The translations under genes were made by a program, and so were the position numbers. A model generated the notes under the pieces. That model searched no databases, was not told where the DNA came from, and saw only the letters and a program-made list of their open reading frames with translations. Positions 49,188-61,827 of a stretch of 64,000 bases of DNA are shown piece after piece. How positions within the stretch are numbered: the first letter of the stretch is position 1; each line of letters starts with the position of its first letter. The stretch covers positions 7,541,793-7,605,792 of the forward strand of contig CM032659.1 in the NCBI GenBank assembly GCA_019095985.1. Direction: 5' to 3'. This stretch comes from Streblospio benedicti. Its lineage: Eukaryota; Annelida; Polychaeta; Spionida; Spionidae.

Positions 49188-49879
49188 CTGTGATAGTGTC
49201 AACAATGGTCACGTGGGTGTTAGTGTAAACAATACATCAGTTTTCTAATCGCTGTCTCAATGAAATATTTATGTACGATCGTAGTGGTGTCTCAAAATAG
49301 TTACTACAATATTTACTCGCACGTGGTGCAGTCTCAATCAACCAAAGCTCTGTGATATCATGGCATGTCAGAAAGAAATGATAGAGACTGATACTGTTTG
49401 TCTATTTTTCCCCAGAATGCAATTGTTTGTAGCCACCTGCTGGTTTAAAACAAGAACTACGATTAGAAAAGAATTGTACGGTCACGTGGGTGTCAGTGCC
49501 AACAATGGTCACGTGACAGACTTGAGTTCTCATTATGTACACGGAGTAGAAAGAAGAGCACAGCCTTTCGTGGTGTGTTGTTCCACTGACTAACCAGTTT
49601 CATTGAGCTTGCACATATTAACATATATCGGTGGGTGCCAAAACATCTCCGTTAGATGTTTACATTTGGGTTAAGCTAGCGAGGCGAGTCTATACTAAGA
49701 ATCACACAAGGGTGCACAAGGCATGTATTTATATCTATATTGGCAAAAGCAGATCCAAGGGCGTAAAGGAACACATGCCAGCCTTTCCTATTGAAAAAAC
49801 ACCCCCATTTTATGGCCCTACCACGGTCCTCTCTGAAAAACCTGTGCGTCCATGAAATGGTGTTTGAAATACCCACTCG

Positions 49880-50025
49880 CATCTCTTTTCTATGGCAAGC
49901 AAGCTCCTACCCAAGTTTCTGACATAGCTGAATACCTAAACTTCTATTCGACTATATCAAGGGGCCCTGGCGGGACTCGAATTCACGACCCCACAGTTGA
50001 GAGACCAGAATGATACCATCATCCC
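49880..50025 (-). mobile_element. tRNA-derived SINE, copy 2 (minus)
   Basis: Reading the minus strand: GATGGTATCATTCTGGTCTC, GAATTCGAGTCCCGCCAGGG, CCTTGATATAGTCGAATAGA, then GCTTGCTTGCCATAGAAAAG. This is the same family as the next two copies, in opposite orientation. Confidence 0.7.
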
Positions 50026-50039
50026 AAGCTGTTAAAAGA

Positions 50040-50185
50040 TTACACGGACGAACCGTTGTCTCTGCTCGTGAGTTCGAGTCTCGCCAGGGCCACTTGATAT
50101 AGTCAAATGGAAGTCTAGGTCTTCAGCTATGCCAGAACAGTGGACAGGAGCTTGCTTGCCATAGAAACAAGAGAAAGAGAAGAAA
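50040..50185 (+). mobile_element. tRNA-derived SINE, copy 3 (head diverged)
   Basis: GAGTTCGAGTCTCGCCAGGG, CACTTGATATAGTCAAATGG and GCTTGCTTGCCATAGAAACA match the family. The A-box end is diverged. Confidence 0.68.
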
Positions 50186-50264
50186 ACAGTTGTATCCACA
50201 AGCAAACCTGCGAAAAACACATTTGAAAATTCCACTAGTATGAAAATGCGAAAAAATTAGACCT

Positions 50265-50335
50265 TCCAAAATTTCTGTCCTTGGGTGGCATTCGAACCCA
50301 CGACCTCTGGTTTGAGATGACAACTGACCAAGTAT
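50265..50335 (-). mobile_element. tRNA-like fragment of another SINE
   Basis: The minus strand reads TTGGTCAGTTGTCATCTCAA, then GTCGTGGGTTCGAATGCCAC, a B-box-bearing tRNA-like stretch. The stems are imperfect, so it is called a SINE relic rather than a tRNA gene. Confidence 0.4.
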
Positions 50336-50354
50336 GTAGGCTGGGGTCCTGCTA

Positions 50355-50515
50355 CTTGGGCGGATGGTATCATTCTGGTTTCAGAACCTTGGGGTCGTGA
50401 GTTCGCGTCCCGTCAGGGCCACTTTATATAGTCAAATGGAATCTCAGATATTAAGCTATGTCAGAAGAGTGGGTAGCAGCTTACTTGCCATAGAAAAAAG
50501 AGAAAGAGAAGAAAA
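50355..50515 (+). mobile_element. tRNA-derived SINE, copy 4
   Basis: GATGGTATCATTCTGGTTTC, GAGTTCGCGTCCCGTCAGGG, the TATATAGTCAAATGG body and a CTTACTTGCCATAGAAAAAA tail. It is in the same orientation as copy 3, 315 bp away. Confidence 0.7.
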
Positions 50516-53500
50516 TAATTTGTATCACACCACGATAAAGTTGGGGTGAAAAACACACTAGAAAACTGTTTACCAGTAAAAACAAAGCTCACCTTGAGAA
50601 TGGACGAATGATGGTTAAAAATCGCGGGACGAATGAGTTTTAGCCCGCTTTTCTAAATGTTTGCGAATCTGTTGTTCCCCAAATATTTGTATCCACAAGC
50701 AAACTTGGGGAAAACGGAATAAACATGGCTCCATAACAAGATCTTAAAAATGTTTCATTTTACCGCCATCTTGATGTCTGAAATGGAACAGGTCCAAACT
50801 CAACAACAAGTTGTAAATGTTTCATTTTCCTTACAAACAACATCCAAACTACAACTGCAACTTTTGAACAAAAAAATGTATTCATCTATACTCTTCTGTA
50901 CTGCATTCCTCATCAAATACTCTCAGTGACTTGTGATCGTTCAACCTATGGTTATAATACAAGTAGTCAAATTTAACAAACTTGAGTCAACACGGTTAAT
51001 CTGTTGTTTGACTGTTGCAATGGTATAACTAATTAATGTTTAATGCTATCAGGCCTAAATATAATGGTTGCAAGGCATTTGACATACACTAAATCTTCCC
51101 TTTAAGACTAGCAATGATGTAGCTCCGTAAGCAATTCCATATAATTTATATAGTTTGTCATCAATGTATGTACATTTCTAAACAAGATAGCATCAATGAT
51201 ATAACCCCTACATACAAACGTACACAATGCTCTCTACTCTCGTGCGGTGATCATTGATGTGCCATTAACCAGCATTGGAATGTCACAGGCCGCAGTGTGT
51301 ACAAGTGGCGCACTGTGCAGCCAGGACAAGCTCTATTGTTTAATGATGTTATAATGATAGAGCCACAAGCAGCGAGCATTGTACAGACATCAAGCATTGT
51401 CCACTACAGACAACACGCAGACTTTGTATACAGGGTAAACACATTATAGATGCGAGGGATACGTTTTTGGGTTGTTTTTTTTTTTTTTTTTTGATGGTGG
51501 TGGTGGGGGGGGGTTATATAGTGTTACGTAGTAATGACTTAGTCTATGATAAAAATGACGGGCATGTTTATTACCCACTAGTTAAATATGCTTTTTAGAT
51601 AGTTAGTTTTCCCTTCATTGAATTCAAAACTAGTTCATATTAATAAACAAAATATCCAACAACAATGATCAATAGAGGTGCAGGGGAACATCAGACAAGT
51701 ACGGTTTGAAATGTTAAATAGAACATTGATAGATAACTATACCTTGAGTTGATGTCTAATATCCAAGGTAATCTAATTTGATATCAATATCCTCCAATCC
51801 ACATAATGCACTGTAAAATCCAACAAATGACAATTGATTTCAAAAACAGCACAATAAACACACTAATACGTCAAACCTCCCAGTAGTAACTCCGTCAACT
51901 AGCACCGTATAACACGCTAGTTCATTTCATTTTATACCCAATATTTCCTGTAGAGATGATCATGATGATTAATCCTTGAAAAACTGAAAGTGATCACAAG
52001 TCACAGGTGAAGGAATGAAGCCGTTTATCGCCCACGCGTGACGTATGAATTATGACAACACGTTTGACGTTCTCGGGGTCTTCTCCGTGGAATGGCTGGA
52101 CCTGATTGAAGTGAACCGCCAAACACACCCGTTACATATGTTGTGGCTTCCTGTTAAAGTGCCATATCTCACACAACTGACCGCAAGTTGGCAGCAGCAC
52201 ACATCAGTGGCCATGACACTAGGCAGAGCTGGGTCAAATAGTATTTTCAATTATGAGTACGAGTACCGGACTGGGTGAATGCAAAGTCATACATCTCAGT
52301 GATTGGGTTGTATCTTCTGATCACTATCCAATCATATTCAGTTGATTTTTGTCTTGTGGTATAAAGCAGTGGGTCTCATGATTCAATTACGGTTACGATA
52401 ACTTGCTTTTCTTCCAAACAATAATTATTCTTGTAAAGCAAAGCTGTAATAGTAACAATAATTGCATCATGATTATCCATTCAGAGATGTGATGACAGAT
52501 ATGTTGTCTCATTGTACCGTGAATACTATAAAGACACTTAATTATTTGTAATGATTATGTGTTAAATCTTCATATTAGCACCAACAAGAATTTATTGTTA
52601 CACACTAGTTAGTAGACCTACCTACAATGTATAATTGATATGACCAGCAGAGAAGGCCAACAACAGAAAAAAATAGCGCAGAGTGATAGCTGGTGCTGTT
52701 ACAATTTTTAATAACAGATTAAAGTGTACATCACTTTAAGCTTGGTTTGTCATCCTTATTATGCACTCCTACATATCTGCACCCCAATGTATATGTAGTA
52801 TTAATGTGTTTTTATTCAAAATGGAATAAACCGAATGCAAGCATCGTCCACCACAACATTAAAACATTATAATGCCCTTTACCGTTCCTGAGAAAATAAA
52901 ACAACATTTAAAAAGCACAGGAATAAAAGAAATATTTGAATATAATTTATCATCACGCCAGCTTCACAGTGTATATACATCAATAATATAAGCTTTCAGC
53001 ATGCTAATTGTAAGACAGTTTTTCTCTCTTGTACTTAGTATGTCAGTGAATGATATCTATGTATTCATGTACCGATGCAGTTCGGTAATTAGACTCGACT
53101 ATTACCTAGTGTACTGGACCCCAGCCCTACACATCTGATGTGAGTTAAACCATGGAGCGTGGCCGCGTGGACTTTCATTTGGCATATACGCTATGGTCAA
53201 AGTGTGTCCCGAGTAATAATGAAGTCCAGTCAGTCAGCGTACGTCGTTATTTGGCTTATAATTATTATGGTTACATGACCTCTCACAGAATCACCTTTCC
53301 CACGGGTATTCATCATCTTCTAATTATGTAGATATTGTTATATGGGGGCTTAATACTGTTAAAGGTTAACTGTTGCTTGCGATGGCTCGCATCACGTACG
53401 TTACTAAATTTCATTCACACCATGTACATGGGAGTGGTTTCTATTAAGTAGTACACGCTATTAGCACATTATTAACATTGACAAAAATTAGTATAGGCAT

Positions 53501-54469
53501 GTATTTTTCAAGAACACTGATGCAGCTTCAGTTTCTATATAAACGTATATATTTCAAAATGATTGCGCTGACAAGAGTAGAAATGATCTAGACGACTATT
53601 CATTTCATCATATGGCCGCCCTCCTGCCAGATACCTTTTTTGAATTGAATTTAATTGCGTGATAGTGTTTGCAATTTGAATCGGAGCCATGAGAGAAATT
53701 ACAATTCAATTCAAACTGCGACTGATGTTGCGCCTAAAGGACATATCTATGTGTGTGTGTCTGTGTTTGGGTGCGAGGTATACGTAAACTGCGTTGATGA
53801 CTATAACCTACCAAATATGGTATGGTATGAATGCCATGCAAAATTGTATGGGTAATGGGGGTGTAAATTCTTTACTTGGGTACCTAAGACTTAAAAAATT
53901 GACAGCATGGGGAAAACAACTGTACACAACTTTACAATTGACAAGCAGTGTCAATAGTGTGATCCAATTTCAGAGTGCACTTTCCTGTAGTTTGCCATGG
54001 ATGGCAGGTACAAATATATGGAGAAATATATGCCCGTGAATTTGTCCTCTAAACCAAACATAATGCAAGACTTAGGGGCATGTTGGACAGATTGGTATAA
54101 TTATGAATATATCCCCGCATTATGATAACCTTGTTCTTGAGTTAACCATGAAGCACATTTTTACAGGCTTGAACACTGCCTCTAGTAAATAAGAAACTGA
54201 GAAGGACAGCCTTTCTTTACCAAGTGTACAAGTTTATCACAATGGTTCCGTATAGAAATGATTTTATTTACTCGAGTTTTAGGTTCGTACTTGTGATTGA
54301 TTGTTCCTCACCTTTGAAATATATAGCATAATGATCATGTTATTCATAACCGTATGATAATCATCGTTCTGAATTCGAAGATGGTTTCCACCAGAGCCCT
54401 GAGTGGACCCAGCAGCTATCGCCACGCAGCTGCATCCACAAATATACGAGGTGCAGGCTGAATTGTAGG

Positions 54470-54568
54470 AATTGACCACGAGATTGGAGTGTCAATCGTG
54501 AAATTGAGCATGCTGACTTTTACTGCCAGACGTCAGCATGCTCAATTTCCCGATTGCGAGTGGTCAAT
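54470..54568. repeat. Inverted repeat (hairpin-forming)
   Basis: AAATTGAGCATGCTGAC (left) and GTCAGCATGCTCAATTT (right) are perfect complements around a 13-base loop. The match continues outward with small gaps to ATTGACCAC and GTGGTCAAT-like ends. Confidence 0.7.
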
Positions 54569-54649
54569 CACCATTCTATCATGGGTTCATTGCAAGTCAA
54601 TTTCGTTTGTTTTGAGCGTGCGGAGACCACTACTACGGCGTTAGTCTAA

Positions 54650-54860
54650 ACTTCATTTTGCATCATGGATAACTCTAGCTGTTTTCCATTCCAGACACGC
54701 TGATTGACCAATCAGCGTAGGAATTGGCAAAGAAACCTTTTACTGGTGGGTTTGGGTGCTGTTTTGGGTTTTTAGTACCTCAAAACATTTTGCATCATGG
54801 ACTCTAGCTCATTCCAGGCTTAACATCATGAACAGAAACCGCAAAGAAACCCACGTGTTC
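54650..54860. repeat. Diverged direct repeat pair
   Basis: TTTTGCATCATGGA...CTCTAGCT...ATTCCAG...GCAAAGAAACC occurs twice, about 130 bp apart, with insertions and deletions between the copies. Confidence 0.55.
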
Positions 54861-56342
54861 TACTTGTTACAATTTTTTTCAGTATATTTTTAGCTTCACA
54901 GATTGTAATCATATGCCTATGTCTTCTGGTAAAAAAAAAGGTGCATAGATGTATATCATTAAAATATTTTAGTTGCAAATAGAAATGTAATTGGTTTCAT
55001 AATTTTCATGGTCATAGTTCATCTGGATGTATTGAAACTAAAATATTTTACAATTTACACACGATCATCTAGGCACACGTTTCCTTTACAGAAACTCACC
55101 GAAAGTTCCCTAAAATTTCATAGATGGGTTGAGTTCATACACGTGGAGTTGTCAATAGTTGTGTAAATGTGGTTAAAAACGTCTGATAAATGTATTTACT
55201 ATATTTTTAAACATAACTGTAAATGGTTATAAAATATGCAGGCTTTAGTGCGGCTTTTTTGTGGGTTTTGTGCAGGCTTTTACTATCTGTGGGTGTAGGT
55301 GCGGGCTCCATGTTTGTCAAACATGGGAATGCGGGGTTGGGGGTGCGGGGGGGGTCACATTAAACATGTAGGGCGGGTGTGTGTGCAAGCTTATTAACTG
55401 TGCTGGGCTCTGTTTTCCACGAATGTGTACCTAATGGCATATATATACATGTATTATGCAAGACTCTGCTTTAAAACTATAGAATATAAAAGACGTATGC
55501 AGTCCATGATTATTAAATCCATTGGTATCTACAATTATATATCAATGATGTACAAACTAAGACTCCACGAAATTGATGTTTTCTCACACCCATCGTGCAC
55601 TGACCCTATGACCTCTGACCTTCAACACTTGACCTGCAGTAATCCTCAAGTTGCCTGGGGCGTTCACCACATATTATAACCATGGTCAGTAACTCCGCCA
55701 GTCTCAGTAAGTCTGGTATGATAACAGATGAATTTGACATTTCAAAACAATGAAATGATAAACAATCAAAATACAAATTTCAGCATTTGGTATCAATATT
55801 TATTAGAAATTGACCAAGGGTCGTACAATAACAAAATAGCAATTGTCTTCAACTATAAAACGGCAGAGAACGTTACAGAACAACTAATACGCGTGGTTGT
55901 CAACCATGACGCGTTGTGACATAGATATTAGATTTATACTTCCATTATTGTGTTAATTAATGCTGATAAATACAGAGGTGACCTTGCATTGCTAAATCGT
56001 TAACGGTTTCTACTGAATCATGATGGACAGAGGATGTTCACGTGGAACTGCGTAGAGCCAAATTTTCGGTGCACTCGTGTGGGGTGTGGGAGGAAGGCGG
56101 AAGGTTGGCGGGAGGGATGCATTTTAAAAAGGTGGAAATAGTCAATTGTGGCCAGTCATAGTTAGTAGTCTGGTCCGTAAGCCTGCCAACGTTTGACTAC
56201 CGCACGGAGGGACAAAGGCTTTTCCATTTTATAGAAAATACAAACTTTAAATCTAATGAATTATATATCATTGTCAAATCGAGATGTCATGGCATAAAAG
56301 AATGTAAACCATGCACGCACAACCAGAGGATATGCTTATTAA

Positions 56343-56738
56343 CCTACGTAACAGCTAGTGCAGTATCTCAATTGTTAAATTACAATTCACATGTTCATTT
56401 AAATCTAACACCTTATTAAGTTCATTTTGAAATATAGGTAAAATATAATCATCTTATGACTAACTATGTCCATTTGGGACTGTAAAACACAAAATTAACT
56501 CTATTTACAGAAAAAGTAGCATACATATCATAGTATTATGGGACAAAATTTTAATGATCATTCTACGTAACAGCTAATGCAGTATCTCAATTGTTAAATT
56601 ACAATTAACATGTTAATCATTTCAATCTAACACCTAATAAGTTCATTTTGAAAAATAATCATCTTATGACTTTGTCCATTTGGGACTGTAAAGCACAAAA
56701 ATTAACTCTATTTCCAGAAAAAAAAGTAGCATACATGT
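56343..56738. repeat. Tandem duplication of about 190 bp, period 219 bp
   Basis: CTACGTAACAGCTAGTGCAG at 56344 and CTACGTAACAGCTAATGCAG at 56563 begin two copies that both end AAAAGTAGCATACAT. They share most bases, with small deletions in copy 2. Confidence 0.85.
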
Positions 56739-57454
56739 ACATAAAAAGCATCGCTGTCACCAGAGGTAACAAACCAGAGTGCGTCTGTTTCATTTGTCAA
56801 TGATTGTAAATATTGTTTTGAAATTTTAGAATGTACATAATGCAATCCACAACCTGGAGAATGATAACATTAATAAATAGACTAATTAATGTTCTAATGT
56901 GGACCCAAATATATAACTCAGAACCAATTCTGAATGAATTGGTTTTGAGTTAAGGGTTACCATTTTCAAGTATAGAAACACTCTCATGAATTTTGCTTTT
57001 GTATTTTCTATCCACACAAACATTGTTAACAAAATAATTTGTAACAAAAACCCTTTTGCATTCTTTCTATAACTGTCGAAAAAAAGCTTCAATTTACACA
57101 ATGGTGAGAGAAATATACTAGAGATGTAATATAAAAACTTGCATATATAATAATCTAATCCTTGTACTAAGCAAAGAATGCCGGTTTCCAATATATTGCA
57201 ACACTGATAATGAGATTTTCCTAGAAATACCATAATCTATCTACATTGATTGATTTGCATACACGCGACACATGCACATACTACTTCATTCAACCATTCA
57301 ATATTTATCTGCAGTCACCACGTCCCCATCCATTCATTCATCCATGGTCCATGGCCCAGCCATCATTTTGCAGGAGACTGGTAGTTACCCCATATCAATC
57401 AATAGTCATGAGGAGGGCATTCAGCACAGCCATCCCTCCTCCTCGTGCCGTGGC

Positions 57455-60400
57455 CTATATAGGCGGAAGCCTGAAGCCCACGAAGTTTGTGGTGTGGTAG
57501 TAGAGTGTCAGGTGGTTCTGCCCGGGCACCACGGCCTGGATGGCCACGGCCTTGCTCTTGATGCAGCGCAGGACGGTCTGCGTGCTGGCCGTGGACGAGT
57601 ACGCGCCCGTCAGCACTCGCCCCGTCTGCGGACCCACCTGCAACAGTGGTCAGCAAGTGGTCAGCATTATATGGCAGCAGATTCAAACCAAGTTTAGTTA
57701 TCTTTTGTGTTTGTATTATTGTGTGGATCATAAATTAATCTAGTAAAAGACAAATTTGCTATATTCGTGCTCGTGTATGCTCGTTCATTGCTACGGAAAT
57801 GGGAACTAGTCTAGTGGTTCTAGTGGACCTGGTAATTGTAAATATCTTTGCGAAGGAACAATGTGGTTTGGCGGCAGTGTTAGATGAAAATCATGAGTAA
57901 CTCATTACTTTACAAATCATTTGCCAACTTGGTCGGCATATACGCCATAAGAAAAATATTCTGCTACAGTATACCTGCACAGGGTTTTTGTACAGTATTT
58001 TTAGTATGTGCCATGTTTCTATGCAAAGATAAGACTCGAAACATGTAATAAAGATATATATGAATAAATATGTTTATCATTTGGGGCAACTAACTGCAAG
58101 AAAATGAAAGATACAAACCAATATGAATCAATTTCTAAAAATCTAACAATGTATGTATCCAATAATGTATATATGCTTGTAATTAAAATGTTAATTTGGT
58201 TGAAAATGACATAAAACATACAGTTTGTATACCCGAAACTAAAACTGTGAACATAATATGTATGGATAATAGGCCTACGTTATATTGCTGAGACAACGCC
58301 GCCCTCCCCACCCCATTGAACCTTCTTGACATGGTCTGACAGCTGCAGTACACCTCCATCCCCATACCTTCTTGACGTGGTCTGAAAGCACGAGCTGCGC
58401 CTGGCCTGCACGCTTGTGGCTCTCTGCGGCCAAGGTGATGGACCAGGAGAAGAAGTAGGTGGCGTTGTCGGGGCAGATGAAGATGCCGAACTCTGGGTTG
58501 TAGAAGTTGCCTACGTTGACGTAGGCGACGTCGAACACAATGGCGTAGTGGTTGACAATGTCGGTGTTGGCGCCGCCGAGAGCCGCGTGGAAAGATACCA
58601 GCTCCTCCTGCAATACGCGTGGTAAATGTAATTGTTGTGGTTTATAGTCCTGATCCAAGTCTTGCTCTCACAAATTTACAATTCACACCAGGTCATTGAC
58701 CCACTTTTTGATCATCAACTGATTATTTGATAATTCATATGCTTGCATCGGCAGCACATTGAGCGCACAATGCTAATCACTCATACAATCACGAAGCCAC
58801 GAAGCAGTGTGCAACGGTTAAGGGATGAGTTTGCTCAACACCCACCACCACACCCTTCATTTGCGTGGTGCTTTCTTCAGTTAGATTAATCATTACAATA
58901 TATGATGCTACTCCAATAACCTTGTGCAGGTGTGTTTTTCCTCACACAAAATCATAATTTCTTTGGTTTGATTGAGCAAACTTATAACTTATACTTTCTA
59001 TCAACAAAGTAACTAGCAAACAATAGATAGCACTCCTCCGCCTACATTGCAGAGGTCAATGTTGAGCAAACGTTCTCTAAACTTAAATCTAACCTCAAAT
59101 TAATCAATTTACACTATAATGAACCCCTAGGCCAGCTAAGCCCGCCTACCTTGCTGGGGTCTGGGTTGAGCAGGCGGAAACCGGTGAATGAGGTTGCGCG
59201 CGCCACGTAGCGGTAGGCGGTTGACTCGTACACAGAGATGACGTCGCCCTGCTGGCAGTCCACGAGCAGGGTGGTCGTGGTCGTGCCGGAATCAGTCGAG
59301 GACGAGTACGAGTTCACGACGTACAGCACGTAACTGTCAACATACGTACACAATTGCATTTGAAGTGAATTAGAATATGGTATGTTTCTTCACTTTGTCC
59401 AGTACTATTTTGCATATACGTGTATATTTAATGTGTTGTTTTCTTCTTTTTTTCTAAATCACTATTATGCTCTGGTTGGTGACGAATAAGAATATAGCTC
59501 AAGAATGTTTTGGTATTGAAAATCAAACAGATATATACCATGAAAGGAGTTGACTTGAATGATAGCAAGCATCGTCATATCTCACGGCTATATACGCAGT
59601 ATGTAGTTGGTATGAACATGAACTTGTGAAGTCAGTGTGAGTGATCAAGCGGTGAAAACAGACGATGGATACGAAATGATAGTGAACAATAAGCATGTTA
59701 CGTACAGTACGTTGACGCCGTTCTTGCGCACGCGCACACTGTTGGAGGCGGAGTTGGCCAGGTGCACGCTGCAAGTCACGTGATCACTCAGTTACCATAC
59801 ATTTTAATACATTTGCAAGAAGGTTTTATTTATTGACAAATTGGTAAATTTGAAAGTACTTATTGCTGGTCATAAAAACATGTATTTTACCAACGTGTCA
59901 AAGTTAGTACTGGACAGGCCATGCAGCAGTCGTTCTTACTGGGTACTCTTACCTGAGATAGCTAACACAAGGCGACCGGCTGTGCCTGTGTCAACGCACA
60001 TGGTAAAGTGGCAATGTGATATGCTCTAACGAGAGATATAGGCCTACCTATCACTGTTAGTCAAAAGCCTCACTTGCTCAACAGCTGTACACTAATACAG
60101 TTTCCTAGCATGCATCCTGAGTTTCAATAACATTAACATCCTATTGAACATGGGGTGTTTTGAAGGGGGACTCGCCTGAGCGTGAATACGTAGACGCCGT
60201 CGTCGGGCACGGTGAACTGGCCCGTGCTCGGGTCGTAGTCTTCACCCACGTCGGCCAACTCCTCGTCAAACACCTGCCACAAAACAACGTACGCTTAAGG
60301 ACAACCATGCAATTTTTTAGGCCCGTTGGTTGCCCTCCTATTAATGCAATGCATTATTCAATCTAACTGTTTAAAAAGGCCTGGTGGCATTTTCAATAAA

Positions 60401-61827
60401 GGCTTAATGTGTGTGCACATATTCATAATAGTATATGTATCTGTTTTGTAATTCTGAATGTGACTATAAGGTCAGGAGGGTTTGGGGGGGGGGCATGCCG
60501 TGTGCTGCACCAACCAATATGTAAGTGCAACTTCTTATGATTCAACTTTAAGTCAGACGAATACGGCCCTGTAGTGCCCAATGGCGGATAATAAATAGCA
60601 AGTAAATCAATCTCACCCCATTTGTTCGAAGCAATTCAATATAAAACTGTATAGGATCCATACCAGGTACCCGCTGGCGGTGCTGTTCTCTGACATCTGC
60701 GCCGTGAACGCAGAAGCATCCTTCTCGCCCTTCTCGAAGATCTTGAAGGCGGTGAGGCTCGAGTAGTCCTTGAGGCTGTTGCAGGAGAGGTGGTCCGGCC
60801 AGGTGACAGCGCGCAGCCAGACGCGGGCCTTGGCGGTGCACGGCACGACGGCCGCCATGGAGGTCGCGCCGCTCTGGTCGCCCGGGATCTCCGCTGTCAG
60901 CGGCCCGTACTTGACGTCCTTGCCCTCCTTGACTAGCATGCCGCCCACACGGCCCCGGGTCGCCTGCGGAGGAAGGGAGGGAATGGACACCGTGACGGCG
61001 ATGTGAGACTGGCGGGGACTGACTGCTTGACGTATGGAAGTAGCAGTGACTACAGGTACGGGAGCCCGTACCTTTAAGGATTCTACTATTGACACGGGAC
61101 TAATTGTGTGATGGGCCTACTGGCAGGGATAGGCTCGGCGGCTACTCACCTGTATTGTCCAGTAGAAGACGTAGACGTCGTCGTCGGGACACGTGAACGT
61201 GCCGAGCATGGGCGTGAACAGCCTGTTGGGGTCGTACGTGATCGTGTCGAACGTGAGCGGCACGGCGTCGCTCAGCGACCGCGACTCGCTCAGCTCCACC
61301 GACATGGCGGACGTGCCCGGCGCCGGCTCCTTCTGGGGGGGAGACGTTACTTTATGTGGCTGTGTCATTGCTAAAGAGGACAGTAGGCATGTTCAAATCT
61401 TTATTACCATTGCTGCTCAACGGTATGTGATATAGAGAGAGGTGAACATGACAGTGGTACTAGTAGGCCTACTGCTGCCGTCCTAGTGGCCTTGAAATCA
61501 TGTATGGCAGAGTAGTGGGTTCTATAGTGTTTTTTGTTTCTCTGTGTGTATGTTATTATATTTGTTTATTTCATGTACACATATGAACAGCTTGCTAAGA
61601 TTCGTGTGTGTATTCTAGCATGACTGTGGTAGATGAGCTTCTCGAGGTCAGCGTCATCATTGCTGTCATAACCGTTGTCGTTGTTGTGGTCGGTTGTTGT
61701 TGTTGTTTGGAGACTTGATGGTAACAGACAGTATACACACCTTTTTGTCTGCATTAGCACTGGCCTGGCAGGCGCAGCTCAGGAGGTGACAGACCACAGT
61801 CAGCAAGAGGCAGGCAGGAGGCCGAGC
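57455..61827 (-). CDS. Secreted protein with three tandem C1q domains (eight exons, 5' end missing)
   Basis: Minus-strand exons, each with splice borders that match in phase: 61827-61741, 61332-61150, 60963-60664, 60273-60176, 59768-59706, 59333-59150, 58607-58368 and 57637-57455 (stop TAG). The first encodes a signal-peptide-like stretch (CLLLTVVCHLLSCACQASA), but its start codon must lie in an unidentified upstream exon. The rest encodes about 416 residues with three C1q folds. Domain 1 has FTPMLGTFTCPDDDVYVF and later KDYSSLTAFKIF. Domain 2 has YDPSTGQFTVPDDGVYVF and ATSFTGFRLL. Domain 3 has NPEFGIFICPDNATYFF and TTNFVGFRLPPI. There is no collagen stretch. C1q-domain proteins trimerise and act as secreted recognition molecules. 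The intron after 60176 uses GC-AG. The first exon is the least certain; it joins in phase 0 as ADKK|KEPAPG. Confidence 0.82.
58321..58390 (-). repeat. 47-bp tandem duplication spanning an exon end and donor site in the C1q gene
   Basis: CTTCTTGACATGGTCTGACAG (58323) and CTTCTTGACGTGGTCTGAAAG (58370) are near-identical copies 47 bp apart. The second is the true exon end with the donor AAG|GTATGG. The first copy lies in the intron and offers a weaker donor AAG|GTTCAA. Confidence 0.7.
59769..60175 (-). other. Predicted GC-AG intron in the C1q gene
   Basis: The fourth listed exon ends CTCAG followed by GCGAGT. The next exon begins after CTTGCAG. Only this join (phase 2) gives the continuous C1q strand VFTLSVHLANSASN. 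The nearest GT donor gives the wrong frame. Confidence 0.65.

Larger units (their letters stand above)
49188..57454. other. Upstream or intronic region of the CPGCP gene and 3' flank of the C1q gene
   Basis: It contains the SINE cluster, hairpins and tandem duplications listed separately. A short duplicated motif GGTCACGTGGGTGTTAGTG (49208) / GGTCACGTGGGTGTCAGTG (49481) flanks the first recognised CPGCP exon. The 5' exon(s) of that gene were not found. Confidence 0.5.
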
